62,483 nucleotides of DNA from Shimia aestuarii (GTDB lineage Bacteria > Pseudomonadota > Alphaproteobacteria > Rhodobacterales > Rhodobacteraceae): assembly GCF_022814865.1 (NCBI RefSeq), contig NZ_JAKVRD010000022.1, positions 1-62,483 on the forward strand, given 5' to 3'. The position numbers and the translations under genes were made by a program. The notes beneath the pieces were generated by a model. That model saw nothing but the letters and a program-made list of their open reading frames with translations. It had not been told where the DNA came from and searched no databases. This document shows positions 25,407 through 34,084 of the stretch, piece by piece; the stretch's first letter is position 1, and every line of letters starts with the position of its first letter.

Positions 25407-25420
25407 GAAACAAATGTTTC
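25407..25420. promoter_or_regulatory. Palindrome GAAACAAATGTTTC upstream of the RpiR gene
   Basis: GAAACA and TGTTTC form a perfect 6-bp inverted repeat around AA, 55 bp before the RpiR start and within the divergent region shared with the aminotransferase gene. RpiR/MurR proteins often bind GAAA..TTTC repeats, so this is a candidate operator for the locus. Confidence 0.5.
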
Positions 25421-25474
25421 TGTTGTTGACTTGAAATAATACGGATGGAAAATGCGAGTCAATAGGAGGGATTC

Positions 25475-26344
25475 GTGAACCTGTCTGCTCGGATCGAAGA
25501 CCGAATTGCTGATTCATACGCCGACCTCAGCGCCAAGCTGAAGGATGCGGCAGACTATGTCGTGGCCAACCAGATGGATGTGGCGGCACGGTCTCTGCGC
25601 TCGGTCTCGGCGGCAAGCGGTGTTTCCCCTGCAACGCTCTCGCGCCTTGCGCGGACCCTTGGGTTCGACACCTACGAGGACATGCGCGAGCTGTGTCGCG
25701 GAGCGATGGGCGGACGCGCGATGTCTTTCTCGGAGCGTGCGGAACGCCTCAAGCTCGACAAGGATGAGGGCGCCACCTTCCTTCAGCGTCAGTCCGGAGC
25801 CTGCATCTGGAACATCACTGATCTGGCAGAAACCGTAGACCGCGCGCGCCTCGAGGCTGCTGTCGATGCTCTTGCGGAGGCGCGCAACGTGGTGCTTTTT
25901 GGCGCGCTGAGTTCGACGGGAATCGCGGAATACATGGCTTATCTCGCCAACTATTTCTGCACCAACTGGACGCTGGCCGGACGTATGGGGGCTTCGCTTG
26001 GGGCCTCCCTTTCGTCACTGGACGAAAACGATGCGCTTCTTGTTGTGACCAAGACACCCTATGCCTCACGCGCGATTTTTGCGGCTGAAATGGCCCGTGC
26101 GGCGGGGGCGCAAACCATCGTATTGACCGACAGCCATACCTGTCCGGCTTTACAACATGCGTCTTTCTCGTTCATCGTACCCTCAGAGAGCCCGCAGTTC
26201 TTCTCCTCCTACGCGGCGACCTTGGTCCTGATGGAGACGATGATCGCCATGCTTGTGGCGCGGTCAGGGGAAAGCGCCAGCCAAAGAATACGGGATGTAG
26301 AAGCCCGGAACCGTCGCCTCGGGGAATTCGGGGCGCTCGAATAA
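25475..26344 (+). CDS. MurR/RpiR-family transcriptional regulator
   Basis: A 289-residue regulator starting at GTG with AGGAGGG upstream. The N-terminal HTH_6 domain shows SVSAASGVSPATLSRLARTLGF followed by DTYEDMRELCR. The C-terminal SIS domain (about 125-260) shows VLFGALSSTGIAEYMAYLAN and ALLVVTKTPYASRAIFAAEM. SIS domains usually bind phosphosugars, but many RpiR proteins of this bacterial family stand beside amino acid or taurine-type catabolic genes. Placed between a divergent aminotransferase and a TAXI-TRAP operon, it likely controls both. Confidence 0.88.
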   Translation: MNLSARIEDRIADSYADLSAKLKDAADYVVANQMDVAARSLRSVSAASGVSPATLSRLARTLGFDTYEDMRELCRGAMGGRAMSFSERAERLKLDKDEGATFLQRQSGACIWNITDLAETVDRARLEAAVDALAEARNVVLFGALSSTGIAEYMAYLANYFCTNWTLAGRMGASLGASLSSLDENDALLVVTKTPYASRAIFAAEMARAAGAQTIVLTDSHTCPALQHASFSFIVPSESPQFFSSYAATLVLMETMIAMLVARSGESASQRIRDVEARNRRLGEFGALE

Positions 26345-26386
26345 GCGATTTCGCAATCAACAAAGTCATCAACAAGGGAGCTTAAG

Positions 26387-27349
26387 ATGATTTCCAAACT
26401 GAAACTGGCAGGTGCGGCACTGGTCGCATCCATGACCTTCTCCACGGCGGCCACCGCTCAGGAGTTCATTTCGATCGGGACCGGCGGTGTGACCGGCGTG
26501 TACTACCCGACCGGTGGTGCAATCTGTCGCCTCGTGAACAAGTCGCGCAAAGAGCACGGCATTCGCTGCGCCGTAGAATCGACGGGCGGCTCGGTCTACA
26601 ACATCAACACCATTAAGGCCGGAGAGCTCGAGTTCGGTGTGGCCCAGTCCGACTGGCAGTACCACGCCTATAACGGCACCTCGAAATTCGCCGACAACCC
26701 GTTCCCGGATATCCGCGCGGTGTTCTCCGTGCACCCGGAACCCTTCACGCTTCTGGTGCGCTCCGATAGCGGCATCGAGAACTTCGAAGGCCTGAAGGGC
26801 AAGCGCGTCAATGTCGGCAACCCCGGTTCCGGCCAGCGCGCAACCATGGAAGTCGTGATGGACGCTTTCGGCATCGCGATGGACGACTTCGCTCTCGCGA
26901 CCGAGTATAAAGGCTCGGAAATGGCCAAGCAGCTTTGCGATGGCAACATCGACGCGATGATCTACACCATCGGTCACCCGGCCGCTGCCATCAAAGAAGC
27001 CACCACAACCTGTGACGTGACCCTCGTTGACGTGGCCGGTGCACCGATCGAAAAGCTGGTCGCCGACAACCCCTACTACCGTGTCGCAACGATCCCGGGC
27101 GGTATGTATGCTGGCAATGATCAGGACACCACGACCTTCGGTGTCGGCGCGACCTTTGTGACCTCGGCCAAAATCTCGGATGATGTGGTCTATGTCGTAG
27201 CGAAATCCGTGATGGAGAACATCGACGATTTCCGCAACCTGCACCCGGCGTTCAAGCATCTTGACCCGAACCAGATGGTCAATGACGGTCTCTCCGCACC
27301 GCTGCATCCGGGTGCCGAGAAGGCCTACAAGGAGCTTGGTCTCAAGTAA
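26387..27349 (+). CDS. TAXI-family TRAP transporter solute-binding protein
   Basis: A 320-residue periplasmic protein with a signal peptide at about residues 1-24 (KLKLAGAALVASMTFSTAATAQ). The TAXI signature FISIGTGGVTGVYYPTGGAIC is followed by RCAVESTGGSVYNINTIKAG and LEFGVAQSDW, and later KGKRVNVGNPGSGQRATMEV. TAXI proteins deliver ligands such as glutamate or other carboxylates to a TRAP permease driven by ion gradients. The permease is encoded 86 bp downstream, beyond an intercistronic hairpin. The ligand is not determined; the adjoining aminotransferase suggests an amino compound. Confidence 0.9.
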   Translation: MISKLKLAGAALVASMTFSTAATAQEFISIGTGGVTGVYYPTGGAICRLVNKSRKEHGIRCAVESTGGSVYNINTIKAGELEFGVAQSDWQYHAYNGTSKFADNPFPDIRAVFSVHPEPFTLLVRSDSGIENFEGLKGKRVNVGNPGSGQRATMEVVMDAFGIAMDDFALATEYKGSEMAKQLCDGNIDAMIYTIGHPAAAIKEATTTCDVTLVDVAGAPIEKLVADNPYYRVATIPGGMYAGNDQDTTTFGVGATFVTSAKISDDVVYVVAKSVMENIDDFRNLHPAFKHLDPNQMVNDGLSAPLHPGAEKAYKELGLK

Positions 27350-27376
27350 GCTTCTCCTCGGAGACGTATGACAAAC

Positions 27377-27407
27377 GAATGCGCCCCCGCAAAGAAGGGG
27401 CGCATTC
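27377..27407 (+). other. Intercistronic hairpin between TAXI binding protein and permease genes
   Basis: GAATGCGCCCC at 27377-27387 pairs perfectly over 11 bp with GGGGCGCATTC at 27397-27407. No T-run follows. It probably acts as a partial terminator or 3' mRNA stabiliser that keeps the binding protein in excess over the permease. Confidence 0.6.
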
Positions 27408-27434
27408 ACGTATCAGTTCAACGGGGACAGACAC

Positions 27435-30068
27435 ATGGCACAAGATCATCAGAACGATGGCACCTCCGCCGCAGACGCCATGGTGGCAGAAGCCGATACC
27501 GGCGCACGTAATCCAATCGGCATACAGGGGCGGGCGATCATCGCCATCTGCATCCTGTGGTCGCTGTTTCAGCTATATATAGCCTCCAAGGTGCCGGGTG
27601 TCGTGGCCCAGCTGACAGGGCTTTCCGATTTCGCCAATGTCGTTGCGCAGGCGCGCTATATCCACCTCGCTTTTGCCATAACGCTGGCGACGCTGGCCTT
27701 TCCCCTATTCAAATCCTCGCCGCGTGATCGCATCCCCGCCTATGACTGGGGCCTTCTCATCCTCGGGGTAAGCGCCTGTCTCTACCTCGTTGTTTTCCGC
27801 TACCAAATCGCGGATCGCCCCGGCCTCTGGACGAACACTGACGTCATCATGTCCGCGATCGGCATGATCGTCCTTCTCATCAGCGTCTATCGCTCGCTTG
27901 GCCTGCCGCTTGTCATCATTGCCTCGGCCTTTGTGATGTTTGCCTTCTTCGGTGGCTATTCTGAATGGGCCCGCAATATCACCAACTATGGCGGCGCGTC
28001 GCTGACGAAGGCACTCGGCCACTACTGGATGCAGACCGAAGGGGTCTTCGGCGTCGCGCTCGGCGTTTCGACAACGATGATCTTTCTCTTCGTCCTCTTT
28101 GGTGCGCTTCTCGATCGCGCGGGCGGCGGCAACTGGTTCATCAAAGTCGCCATTGCGCTCCTCGGCGCACTGCGTGGAGGGCCGGCCAAGGCCTCGGTCC
28201 TATCCTCGATGATGACCGGCATGATCTCCGGCTCGTCCATTGCCAACACTGTGACCACCGGTACGTTCACCATCCCGCTGATGAAACGGATCGGCTTCCC
28301 GGCAGAGAAGGCGGGCGCGGTCGAGGTTGCCTCGTCGACCAATGGTCAGCTCACCCCGCCCGTCATGGGCGCGGCGGCCTTCCTCATGGTCGAGTATGTC
28401 AACATCCCCTATATCGATGTGGTAAAGCACGCTTTCCTTCCGGCGGTGATCTCCTACATCGCGCTTCTGTATATTGTGCACCTCGAGAGCCTGAAGATGG
28501 GCCTCGAAGGCCTCAAGAAGGACGGTCGCAAGATCGGCGTGTTGATGATCCTGATCCTGTTCCTGACGGGGTTCATCTTCCTTGGCGCCGCGACCTACCT
28601 GATGGTGTTGGTGCGGATGCTTCTCGGCCCGTTCATGGCGGAAACCGTCTATGCCGCTCTGATCCTGGTGGCGGTGCTCTACGTCTTCCTCGTTGCGGTG
28701 GCGGCGCGTTACCCGGATATCGAGGTGGACGATCCGAACGCGCCCGTGCCACAGGCACCGCGCCTGACGCCGACGCTCATCGGTGGGGCATATTACGCGC
28801 TGCCAATCTTCATCCTGGTCTGGAACCTCATGGTGCGCACGGAGGAGCTTGAACGCTTGTCGCCCGCGCTTTCGGCCTTCTGGGCGACCGTGTTTATGGT
28901 CATCATTGCCCTGACGCACCGCCCGCTGAAAGCCTTCTTCCGCAGTGGCGATATCGGCAGTGAAGCCCGCGCTGGCTGGCAAGACTTTGTGCAGGGTCTC
29001 ATCATGGGCGCGCGCAACATGATCGGCATCGGCGTCGCGACCGGCGCGGCCGGGATCATCGTCGGCACCATCTCTCTCACCGGCGCGCATCAGGTCATTG
29101 GCCAAGTGATCGAGGTGATCTCGGGGGGGAACCTGATGATCCTCTTGATCCTCGTCGCGGTCCTGTCGCTGATCCTCGGGATGGGCTTGCCGACCACGGC
29201 GAACTATATCGTGGTCTCTTCTCTGATGGCCCCGGTGATTGTCACTGTTGGCGCACAGGCGGGCCTCGTCGTGCCGCTTATCGCGGTGCATATGTTCGTG
29301 TTCTACTTCGGCATCCTAGCGGATGATACGCCCCCTGTGGGCCTCGCCGCCTATGCGGCGGCGGCGATTTCGCGCGGGGACCCGATCAAGACAGGTGTAC
29401 AGGGCTTTGCCTATGACATCCGCACCGCGCTCCTGCCGTTCCTGTTCATCTTCAACACCGATCTTCTCTTGATCGACGTAGGGCCGCTCAAGGCCGTTGT
29501 GGTGTTCTTCGTGGCGCTTCTGGCGATGTTGCTCTTCGCCGCGGCGACACAGGGCTATTTCATTGCCAAGTCGCGCCGCTGGGAAAGCGCAGTGCTCTTG
29601 GTCATCGCCTTTACCCTGTTCCGACCGGGCTATTTCCTCGACCAAGTGTCAGAGAAATACATGAGCGCCTCCGGTCCCGCCGCCTTCGAGCTCATCGAGG
29701 CGCAAGAGACCGGTAAGGATATCCGCCTCCTGATCGAAGGTCCGGATTTCGACACGGCGAAGGTCCGCCCGACCACCGTCGTCATCCCGGCGTTGTCTGG
29801 CGATGCGAGCGGTGCGCTCTCTGCCGAGGGACTCACGGCCTTTGCCGAGGGCGAGGCGCTTCTTCTGGAAGAGCCGTTCCCAGGCACGCCGCATTTCGAG
29901 ACGCTTGGCACAGAGTATGATTTCTATGGCGACAGCCCGGTGATCATCGCCGAGGTGCAGGTCGAGAACGATCGCTTGCCCAAGGAAATCTTCTTCATCC
30001 CGGCCTTGCTGCTCTTGGCCGGTATTGTCCTGATCCAGCGTCGCCGTGCGACCCAGCCGGCCTTTTGA
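27435..30068 (+). CDS. TRAP transporter fused 4TM/12TM permease (TAXI type)
   Basis: An 877-residue polytopic membrane protein in which the small (DctQ-like) and large (DctM-like) TRAP subunits are fused, as is usual for TAXI systems. After a polar N terminus of about 30 residues come the first helices (GRAIIAICILWSLFQLYI). DctM-type signatures include GMISGSSIANTVTTGTFTIP, GQLTPPVMGAAAFLM, LGMGLPTTANYIVVSSL and DDTPPVGLAAYAAAA. The last 150 residues form a C-terminal extension of the DUF3394 kind, soluble except for a final hydrophobic segment. It imports the solute bound by the upstream TAXI protein. A UspA gene follows closely. Confidence 0.92.
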   Translation: MAQDHQNDGTSAADAMVAEADTGARNPIGIQGRAIIAICILWSLFQLYIASKVPGVVAQLTGLSDFANVVAQARYIHLAFAITLATLAFPLFKSSPRDRIPAYDWGLLILGVSACLYLVVFRYQIADRPGLWTNTDVIMSAIGMIVLLISVYRSLGLPLVIIASAFVMFAFFGGYSEWARNITNYGGASLTKALGHYWMQTEGVFGVALGVSTTMIFLFVLFGALLDRAGGGNWFIKVAIALLGALRGGPAKASVLSSMMTGMISGSSIANTVTTGTFTIPLMKRIGFPAEKAGAVEVASSTNGQLTPPVMGAAAFLMVEYVNIPYIDVVKHAFLPAVISYIALLYIVHLESLKMGLEGLKKDGRKIGVLMILILFLTGFIFLGAATYLMVLVRMLLGPFMAETVYAALILVAVLYVFLVAVAARYPDIEVDDPNAPVPQAPRLTPTLIGGAYYALPIFILVWNLMVRTEELERLSPALSAFWATVFMVIIALTHRPLKAFFRSGDIGSEARAGWQDFVQGLIMGARNMIGIGVATGAAGIIVGTISLTGAHQVIGQVIEVISGGNLMILLILVAVLSLILGMGLPTTANYIVVSSLMAPVIVTVGAQAGLVVPLIAVHMFVFYFGILADDTPPVGLAAYAAAAISRGDPIKTGVQGFAYDIRTALLPFLFIFNTDLLLIDVGPLKAVVVFFVALLAMLLFAAATQGYFIAKSRRWESAVLLVIAFTLFRPGYFLDQVSEKYMSASGPAAFELIEAQETGKDIRLLIEGPDFDTAKVRPTTVVIPALSGDASGALSAEGLTAFAEGEALLLEEPFPGTPHFETLGTEYDFYGDSPVIIAEVQVENDRLPKEIFFIPALLLLAGIVLIQRRRATQPAF

Positions 30069-30080
30069 GGAGTGAACGAG

Positions 30081-30506
30081 ATGTTTGACACCATTCTCCT
30101 GACCGTCGACCTGAACGACCTCAAGGGCTCGGAACGCCCGGCGCAGGCGGCATTGCGCATGGCCAAGACCGAGGGCGCCACGTTGCACGTTGTCAACGTC
30201 GTGCCTGACTTCGGCATGTCTATCGTCGGAAGTTACTTTGACAAATCGCACAACAAGACAATCCTCTCCGACGCGAAAAAGGCGCTCGAGGCATGGGCCG
30301 GTGACACGTTCAAGGACATCGGCCCGGTGACGCTACACGTGGATCAGGGCACGATCTATGATCGCGTCTTGAAGGTCGCGCGTGAAGTGGATGCCAAGGC
30401 GATCGTGGTCGGTGCGCATAAGTCCCAGCTTCAGGATTATCTGATCGGCCCCAATGCCTCGCGTATTGCACGCCATGCGACCCAATCGGTCTTCGTGGTG
30501 CGATAA
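30081..30506 (+). CDS. Universal stress protein (UspA family)
   Basis: A 141-residue single-domain Usp protein: MFDTILLTVDLNDLKGSERP at the N terminus and the ATP-binding-type motif IVVGAHKSQLQDYLIGPNASRIARHA followed by SVFVV. The G-x2-G-x9-G-S/T pattern is partly altered, with no clear second glycine, so nucleotide binding is uncertain. The ATG at 30081 has AGGAG 8 nt upstream and is preferred over a GTG at 30072. It lies 12 bp after the TRAP permease, an arrangement known from ectoine TRAP systems, where a Usp protein (TeaD) modulates transport. A similar regulatory role is inferred here. Confidence 0.88.
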   Translation: MFDTILLTVDLNDLKGSERPAQAALRMAKTEGATLHVVNVVPDFGMSIVGSYFDKSHNKTILSDAKKALEAWAGDTFKDIGPVTLHVDQGTIYDRVLKVAREVDAKAIVVGAHKSQLQDYLIGPNASRIARHATQSVFVVR

Positions 30507-30635
30507 GAGGTGACGCTCTTCGGTTGACCATGCGGTGCAGGGCGCTTTTGTCGCGGCTGGCCGCTGGTCAAACTGGGAAAAAATCCAGTAAAGCTTGCGG
30601 GACCCGAGACGCGAACAAAACCAACGCTAGATCCC

Positions 30636-32312
30636 ATGAGCCGCAACTCGTCTGCAAAATCCGCCGCATTGGCTAGGATTGATCGCGCCGCGCGCCCGGC
30701 GCTCAAACGCGCTTCTTACGCGCTGACGTTGGCGGGGGTGCTATGGCCGGTTCAGGCAGGTGCCGCCGCACTTTCCATTCAAGCGTGGGCCCAAGGCAAC
30801 CCCGATGGACTTCTTTGGGCAGCACTGCTTTTTGTCGCGATCGGTGCCCTGCGCGCGCTCCTTGATCATTGGGCTGGTGGAGTTCTATTTCGCATGGCGG
30901 ACGGCCTCATCTCGGAAGAGCGTCACGAATTGCTCGCCCGCGAGGCCGGGCGCGCCGAGCAAGCGGCGAGTTCGGCTGCCTTGGCCGCGCTGGCGGCGCA
31001 GAAGTTGCCGCTTCTTACGCCATATCTGACGCGCTACTACCCAGCGATGACCCGCGTGAAGGTGGTGCCGGTCGTCCTGCTTGCGCTGACTTTCTACATA
31101 AGCTGGGCGGCAGGGCTGGTTCTGCTGGTGGCCGGTCCGCTGATCCCGGTCTTCATGGCCCTGATCGGCATGGCGGCGAAGCAGGCGAGCGAACGCCAGA
31201 TGGTCGAGATCGGCGCTTTGAACGACCTTCTGATTGACCGCCTCTCGGCGCTCGCCGATATCCGTCTTCTCGATGCGACGAAACAGGCCGAGGATGATTT
31301 CGAGGCCCGCGCCGAAGGCCTGCGCCATCGCACCATGGCGGTGCTGCGCGTGGCGTTCCTCTCCTCAACCGTGCTCGAGCTTTTCTCTGCGCTTGGGGTG
31401 GCGATGGTCGCCGTCTATGTCGGCTTTTCGCTTCTCGGCGAGATGCAGTTCGGCACGTGGGGCGGTGAACTGACGCTCTATTACGGCATCTTCATCCTGC
31501 TGCTCGCGCCCGAATATTTCCAACCCCTACGCGATCTTGCCGCCGCTTGGCATGACCGCGCCGCCGCGCTGGCCGTGGCCGAGGAGATGGACGCGCTCGA
31601 AGCCATCGAAAGCGACACCGTGCCGGGGCAGGGCGGCAAAGCTGCGCCGCTGGCAGGTATCGCCACGCTGTCGACCCGCGGCGCAGTGGTCTTACGTGGC
31701 GGGCAACCCGTCGCGCTTCCCGAAATTGATCTCGTACAGGGCGAGACCGTGGCTCTCTGCGGCCCAAGCGGTGCTGGCAAGACAAGCTGTCTTCTGGCGC
31801 TGGCAGGTCTTGTACCGCTCGCGGAGGGGCGGATTGTCGTTGCGGGCACCGATCTTGACGAGGCCACTGCCGACGCATGGCGCACGCGCCTGACACTCAT
31901 CCCGCAGGCCGTCCACATGCCCGACATGACCTTGCGCGCCTTCCTCGATCCGGACGCGACCGGGGGTGGCCTCGACACAGCCCTCAAAGCGGCCCATGCG
32001 GACGGCATCGTTGCTGCGCTGCCTGACGGGCTCGAAACCCGGCTGGGTGAAACCGGCGCAGGCGTCTCAGGCGGGGAGGCGCGGCGCTTCCTCGTGGCCC
32101 GTGCGATCCTGCGTGGGGCCGATGTGGTCCTTGCCGACGAACCAACTGCTGACCTCGACCCCGACACAGCCGCGACCCTGATCGCCAGCCTCAAAGACCT
32201 CGCACAGGCGGGCGCAACAGTGCTTGTGGCCTCTCATGATCCCCAAGTCATTGCGGCGATGGATCGACATATCGATATGCCGCCTGCGCAAAAAGGGGAG
32301 AGCGGCGCATGA
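30636..32312 (+). CDS. cydD: Heterodimeric ABC exporter subunit CydD
   Basis: A 558-residue ABC half-transporter with an N-terminal six-helix membrane domain and a C-terminal ATPase: Walker A CGPSGAGKTSCLLA, signature VSGGEARRFLVARAIL and Walker B VVLADEPTADLD. CydDC exports reductants (cysteine, glutathione) or handles haem during assembly of cytochrome bd, and its placement before cydAB supports that. The start at 30636 gives the usual N terminus. It overlaps cydC by 4 bp (ATGA). The promoter probably lies in the 129 bp after the Usp gene; no FNR-like site was recognised there. Confidence 0.92.
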   Translation: MSRNSSAKSAALARIDRAARPALKRASYALTLAGVLWPVQAGAAALSIQAWAQGNPDGLLWAALLFVAIGALRALLDHWAGGVLFRMADGLISEERHELLAREAGRAEQAASSAALAALAAQKLPLLTPYLTRYYPAMTRVKVVPVVLLALTFYISWAAGLVLLVAGPLIPVFMALIGMAAKQASERQMVEIGALNDLLIDRLSALADIRLLDATKQAEDDFEARAEGLRHRTMAVLRVAFLSSTVLELFSALGVAMVAVYVGFSLLGEMQFGTWGGELTLYYGIFILLLAPEYFQPLRDLAAAWHDRAAALAVAEEMDALEAIESDTVPGQGGKAAPLAGIATLSTRGAVVLRGGQPVALPEIDLVQGETVALCGPSGAGKTSCLLALAGLVPLAEGRIVVAGTDLDEATADAWRTRLTLIPQAVHMPDMTLRAFLDPDATGGGLDTALKAAHADGIVAALPDGLETRLGETGAGVSGGEARRFLVARAILRGADVVLADEPTADLDPDTAATLIASLKDLAQAGATVLVASHDPQVIAAMDRHIDMPPAQKGESGA

Positions 32313-33952
32313 AACTCCTCTGGACCGCCTTTCGTCTGATCTGGTCCGCCGCGCCCGGTGCGATGTGGCGCGGGGCGTTGATGTTTGTCGCCGTGCTGCT
32401 CATGGGCGCCGCGCTTCTCGGCCTTTCGGGGTGGTTTATCACCGCAACGGGGCTCGCTGGCATCGCCGGGATCGGTATCGCCTTTGATGTCTTCCGCCCC
32501 AGCGCCGGTGTGCGCCTTCTCGCCCTTGGACGGGCCGGCACACGCTATGGCGAACGCCTCCTGACTCATGATGCGACGCTGCGTGCGCTCTCGGCCCTGC
32601 GCACGAGCCTCATGCGCCGCCTGTCGCGCCTGTCTCTGCCCGCGATGCAGCGCCTGCGTGGCCCTCTCGCCCTGACGCGGATCACGGCGGATGTGGATGC
32701 GCTTGACGGGATCGTGTTGCGCCTGGGCCTGCCGGTTGCTGCCGCGCTCTTGACGCATGCGCTTGTCTTCCTCGTGCTGCGCTGGCTGACAACGCCGGAA
32801 ATGGCGCTGACGATTGCGCTTGGCTACCTTCTTGGTGGGGGGCTCGTGATGCTGCGCCTTGTGGGGGTGACCTTTGCCCCCTCCCGCGACGCCGAACGTG
32901 CCAATCAGACATTGCGGCAAGACACCATCGGCATGATGCGGGGCCGTGCCGATCTCTTCGTCCAAGGACGCCTGCAAACGCACCTTGCCGCCCTGCGCGA
33001 AACCGATGACGCGATGCGCGAAGCCATGACTCGCCTCGACCACGTGGACCGCGAAGCAGGTCTCATCCTGTCGCTTCTCGTCACCGTGATCGCAGGCGCG
33101 GCGCTGGCGCTTGGTGGTCATCTCGTGGCGACCGAGGCGCTCGATCCCGCTCGCGCGGCGATCGGCTTTTTCGTCGCCCTCGCGCTTGGTGAAACCGTGA
33201 TGCCCCTGCGCCGCGGTATCGCCGAGATCGGGCGCATCCGCGATGCCGCTGAACGTATCCTCGAACATGACGAGCAAGGCACCGAAGCACCCCGCATTGG
33301 TGGCGCAGCACATGGGGCAGGGATCGCCGCCAAGGCGCTCTCATTCCGCCGGGAAGGAGCCTCTGCCGACCTGATCCATGACCTCTCCCTGCGTATCGCC
33401 CCCGGCGAGACCGTCGCCCTTGTGGGGCCAAGCGGGTCCGGTAAATCGACGCTCCTTGCCCTTCTGGCCGGGACCGAGCCGGGCTATCGCGGCGAGATCG
33501 AGGTGCTTGGTCAGGACCTGCGCGCTTTTGGCGAACGCGAGTTGCGCGCCGTGCTTACCATGGTGCCCCAGAGAAGCGCACTTGTGGGTGGCACGGTGTT
33601 TGAAAACCTCGCCCTCGCCAAGCCGGACCTCACCACGCAAGAGGCCGACGCCGTGCTCGAAGCCGTGCAACTTGCCAAGGTTGTCGCCCGGATGGGCGGG
33701 CTTGATGGAACGCTTGGCGAAAGCGGGGCAGGGCTTTCCGGAGGCGAAAGTCGCCGCCTCGTCCTTGCCCGCGCCTTGTTGCGCCACCCGGACGTCCTGC
33801 TGCTCGACGAGCCGACAGAGGGTCTTGATACCCAGACCGCGGAGAGGGTTCTTGCGGGCATCCGAGCCTGGTTGCCCGAAGCGGCGATCCTCATGGCCTC
33901 GCATCGTCGTGCCGAAATCTCGAGTGCCGACAGGGTGTTCCGCCTTTCTTAA
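32309..33952 (+). CDS. cydC: Heterodimeric ABC exporter subunit CydC
   Basis: A 547-residue partner of CydD with the same layout. The membrane domain begins LLWTAFRLIWSAAPG, and the typical CydC segment GLSGWFITATGLAGIAGIG follows. The ATPase shows Walker A VGPSGSGKSTLLALL, signature LSGGESRRLVLARALL and Walker B VLLLDEPTEGLD. The pair is needed for functional cytochrome bd in the organisms studied. Translation is coupled to cydD through the 4-bp overlap. A 132-bp gap with an FNR-type site separates it from cydA, so cydAB can be transcribed independently. Confidence 0.92.
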   Translation: MKLLWTAFRLIWSAAPGAMWRGALMFVAVLLMGAALLGLSGWFITATGLAGIAGIGIAFDVFRPSAGVRLLALGRAGTRYGERLLTHDATLRALSALRTSLMRRLSRLSLPAMQRLRGPLALTRITADVDALDGIVLRLGLPVAAALLTHALVFLVLRWLTTPEMALTIALGYLLGGGLVMLRLVGVTFAPSRDAERANQTLRQDTIGMMRGRADLFVQGRLQTHLAALRETDDAMREAMTRLDHVDREAGLILSLLVTVIAGAALALGGHLVATEALDPARAAIGFFVALALGETVMPLRRGIAEIGRIRDAAERILEHDEQGTEAPRIGGAAHGAGIAAKALSFRREGASADLIHDLSLRIAPGETVALVGPSGSGKSTLLALLAGTEPGYRGEIEVLGQDLRAFGERELRAVLTMVPQRSALVGGTVFENLALAKPDLTTQEADAVLEAVQLAKVVARMGGLDGTLGESGAGLSGGESRRLVLARALLRHPDVLLLDEPTEGLDTQTAERVLAGIRAWLPEAAILMASHRRAEISSADRVFRLS

Positions 33953-33980
33953 CGAAAAACATTTATCTTTGATTTATCTT

Positions 33981-33994
33981 TTGACCTAGATCAA
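33981..33994. promoter_or_regulatory. FNR/FnrL binding site upstream of cydA
   Basis: TTGACCTAGATCAA matches the FNR consensus TTGAT-N4-ATCAA at nine of ten defined positions. It lies 91 bp before the cydA ATG, directly after cydC, and would raise cydAB expression at low oxygen through an FnrL-type regulator, as is usual for high-affinity oxidases. Confidence 0.75.
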
Positions 33995-34084
33995 AGGCAT
34001 TGGCGCCCGACGGGAGTATGCCAACACTGAAAAGGTGAATTATTCACGCACCTTTGTGTTGCAATCTATTGAGGAGCGCTCGTT

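Noticed and set aside
28200..29291. 363-residue frame antisense to the TRAP permease
   Set aside because: Extremely charged (His/Asp/Arg) because it reads opposite a hydrophobic protein; no domain.
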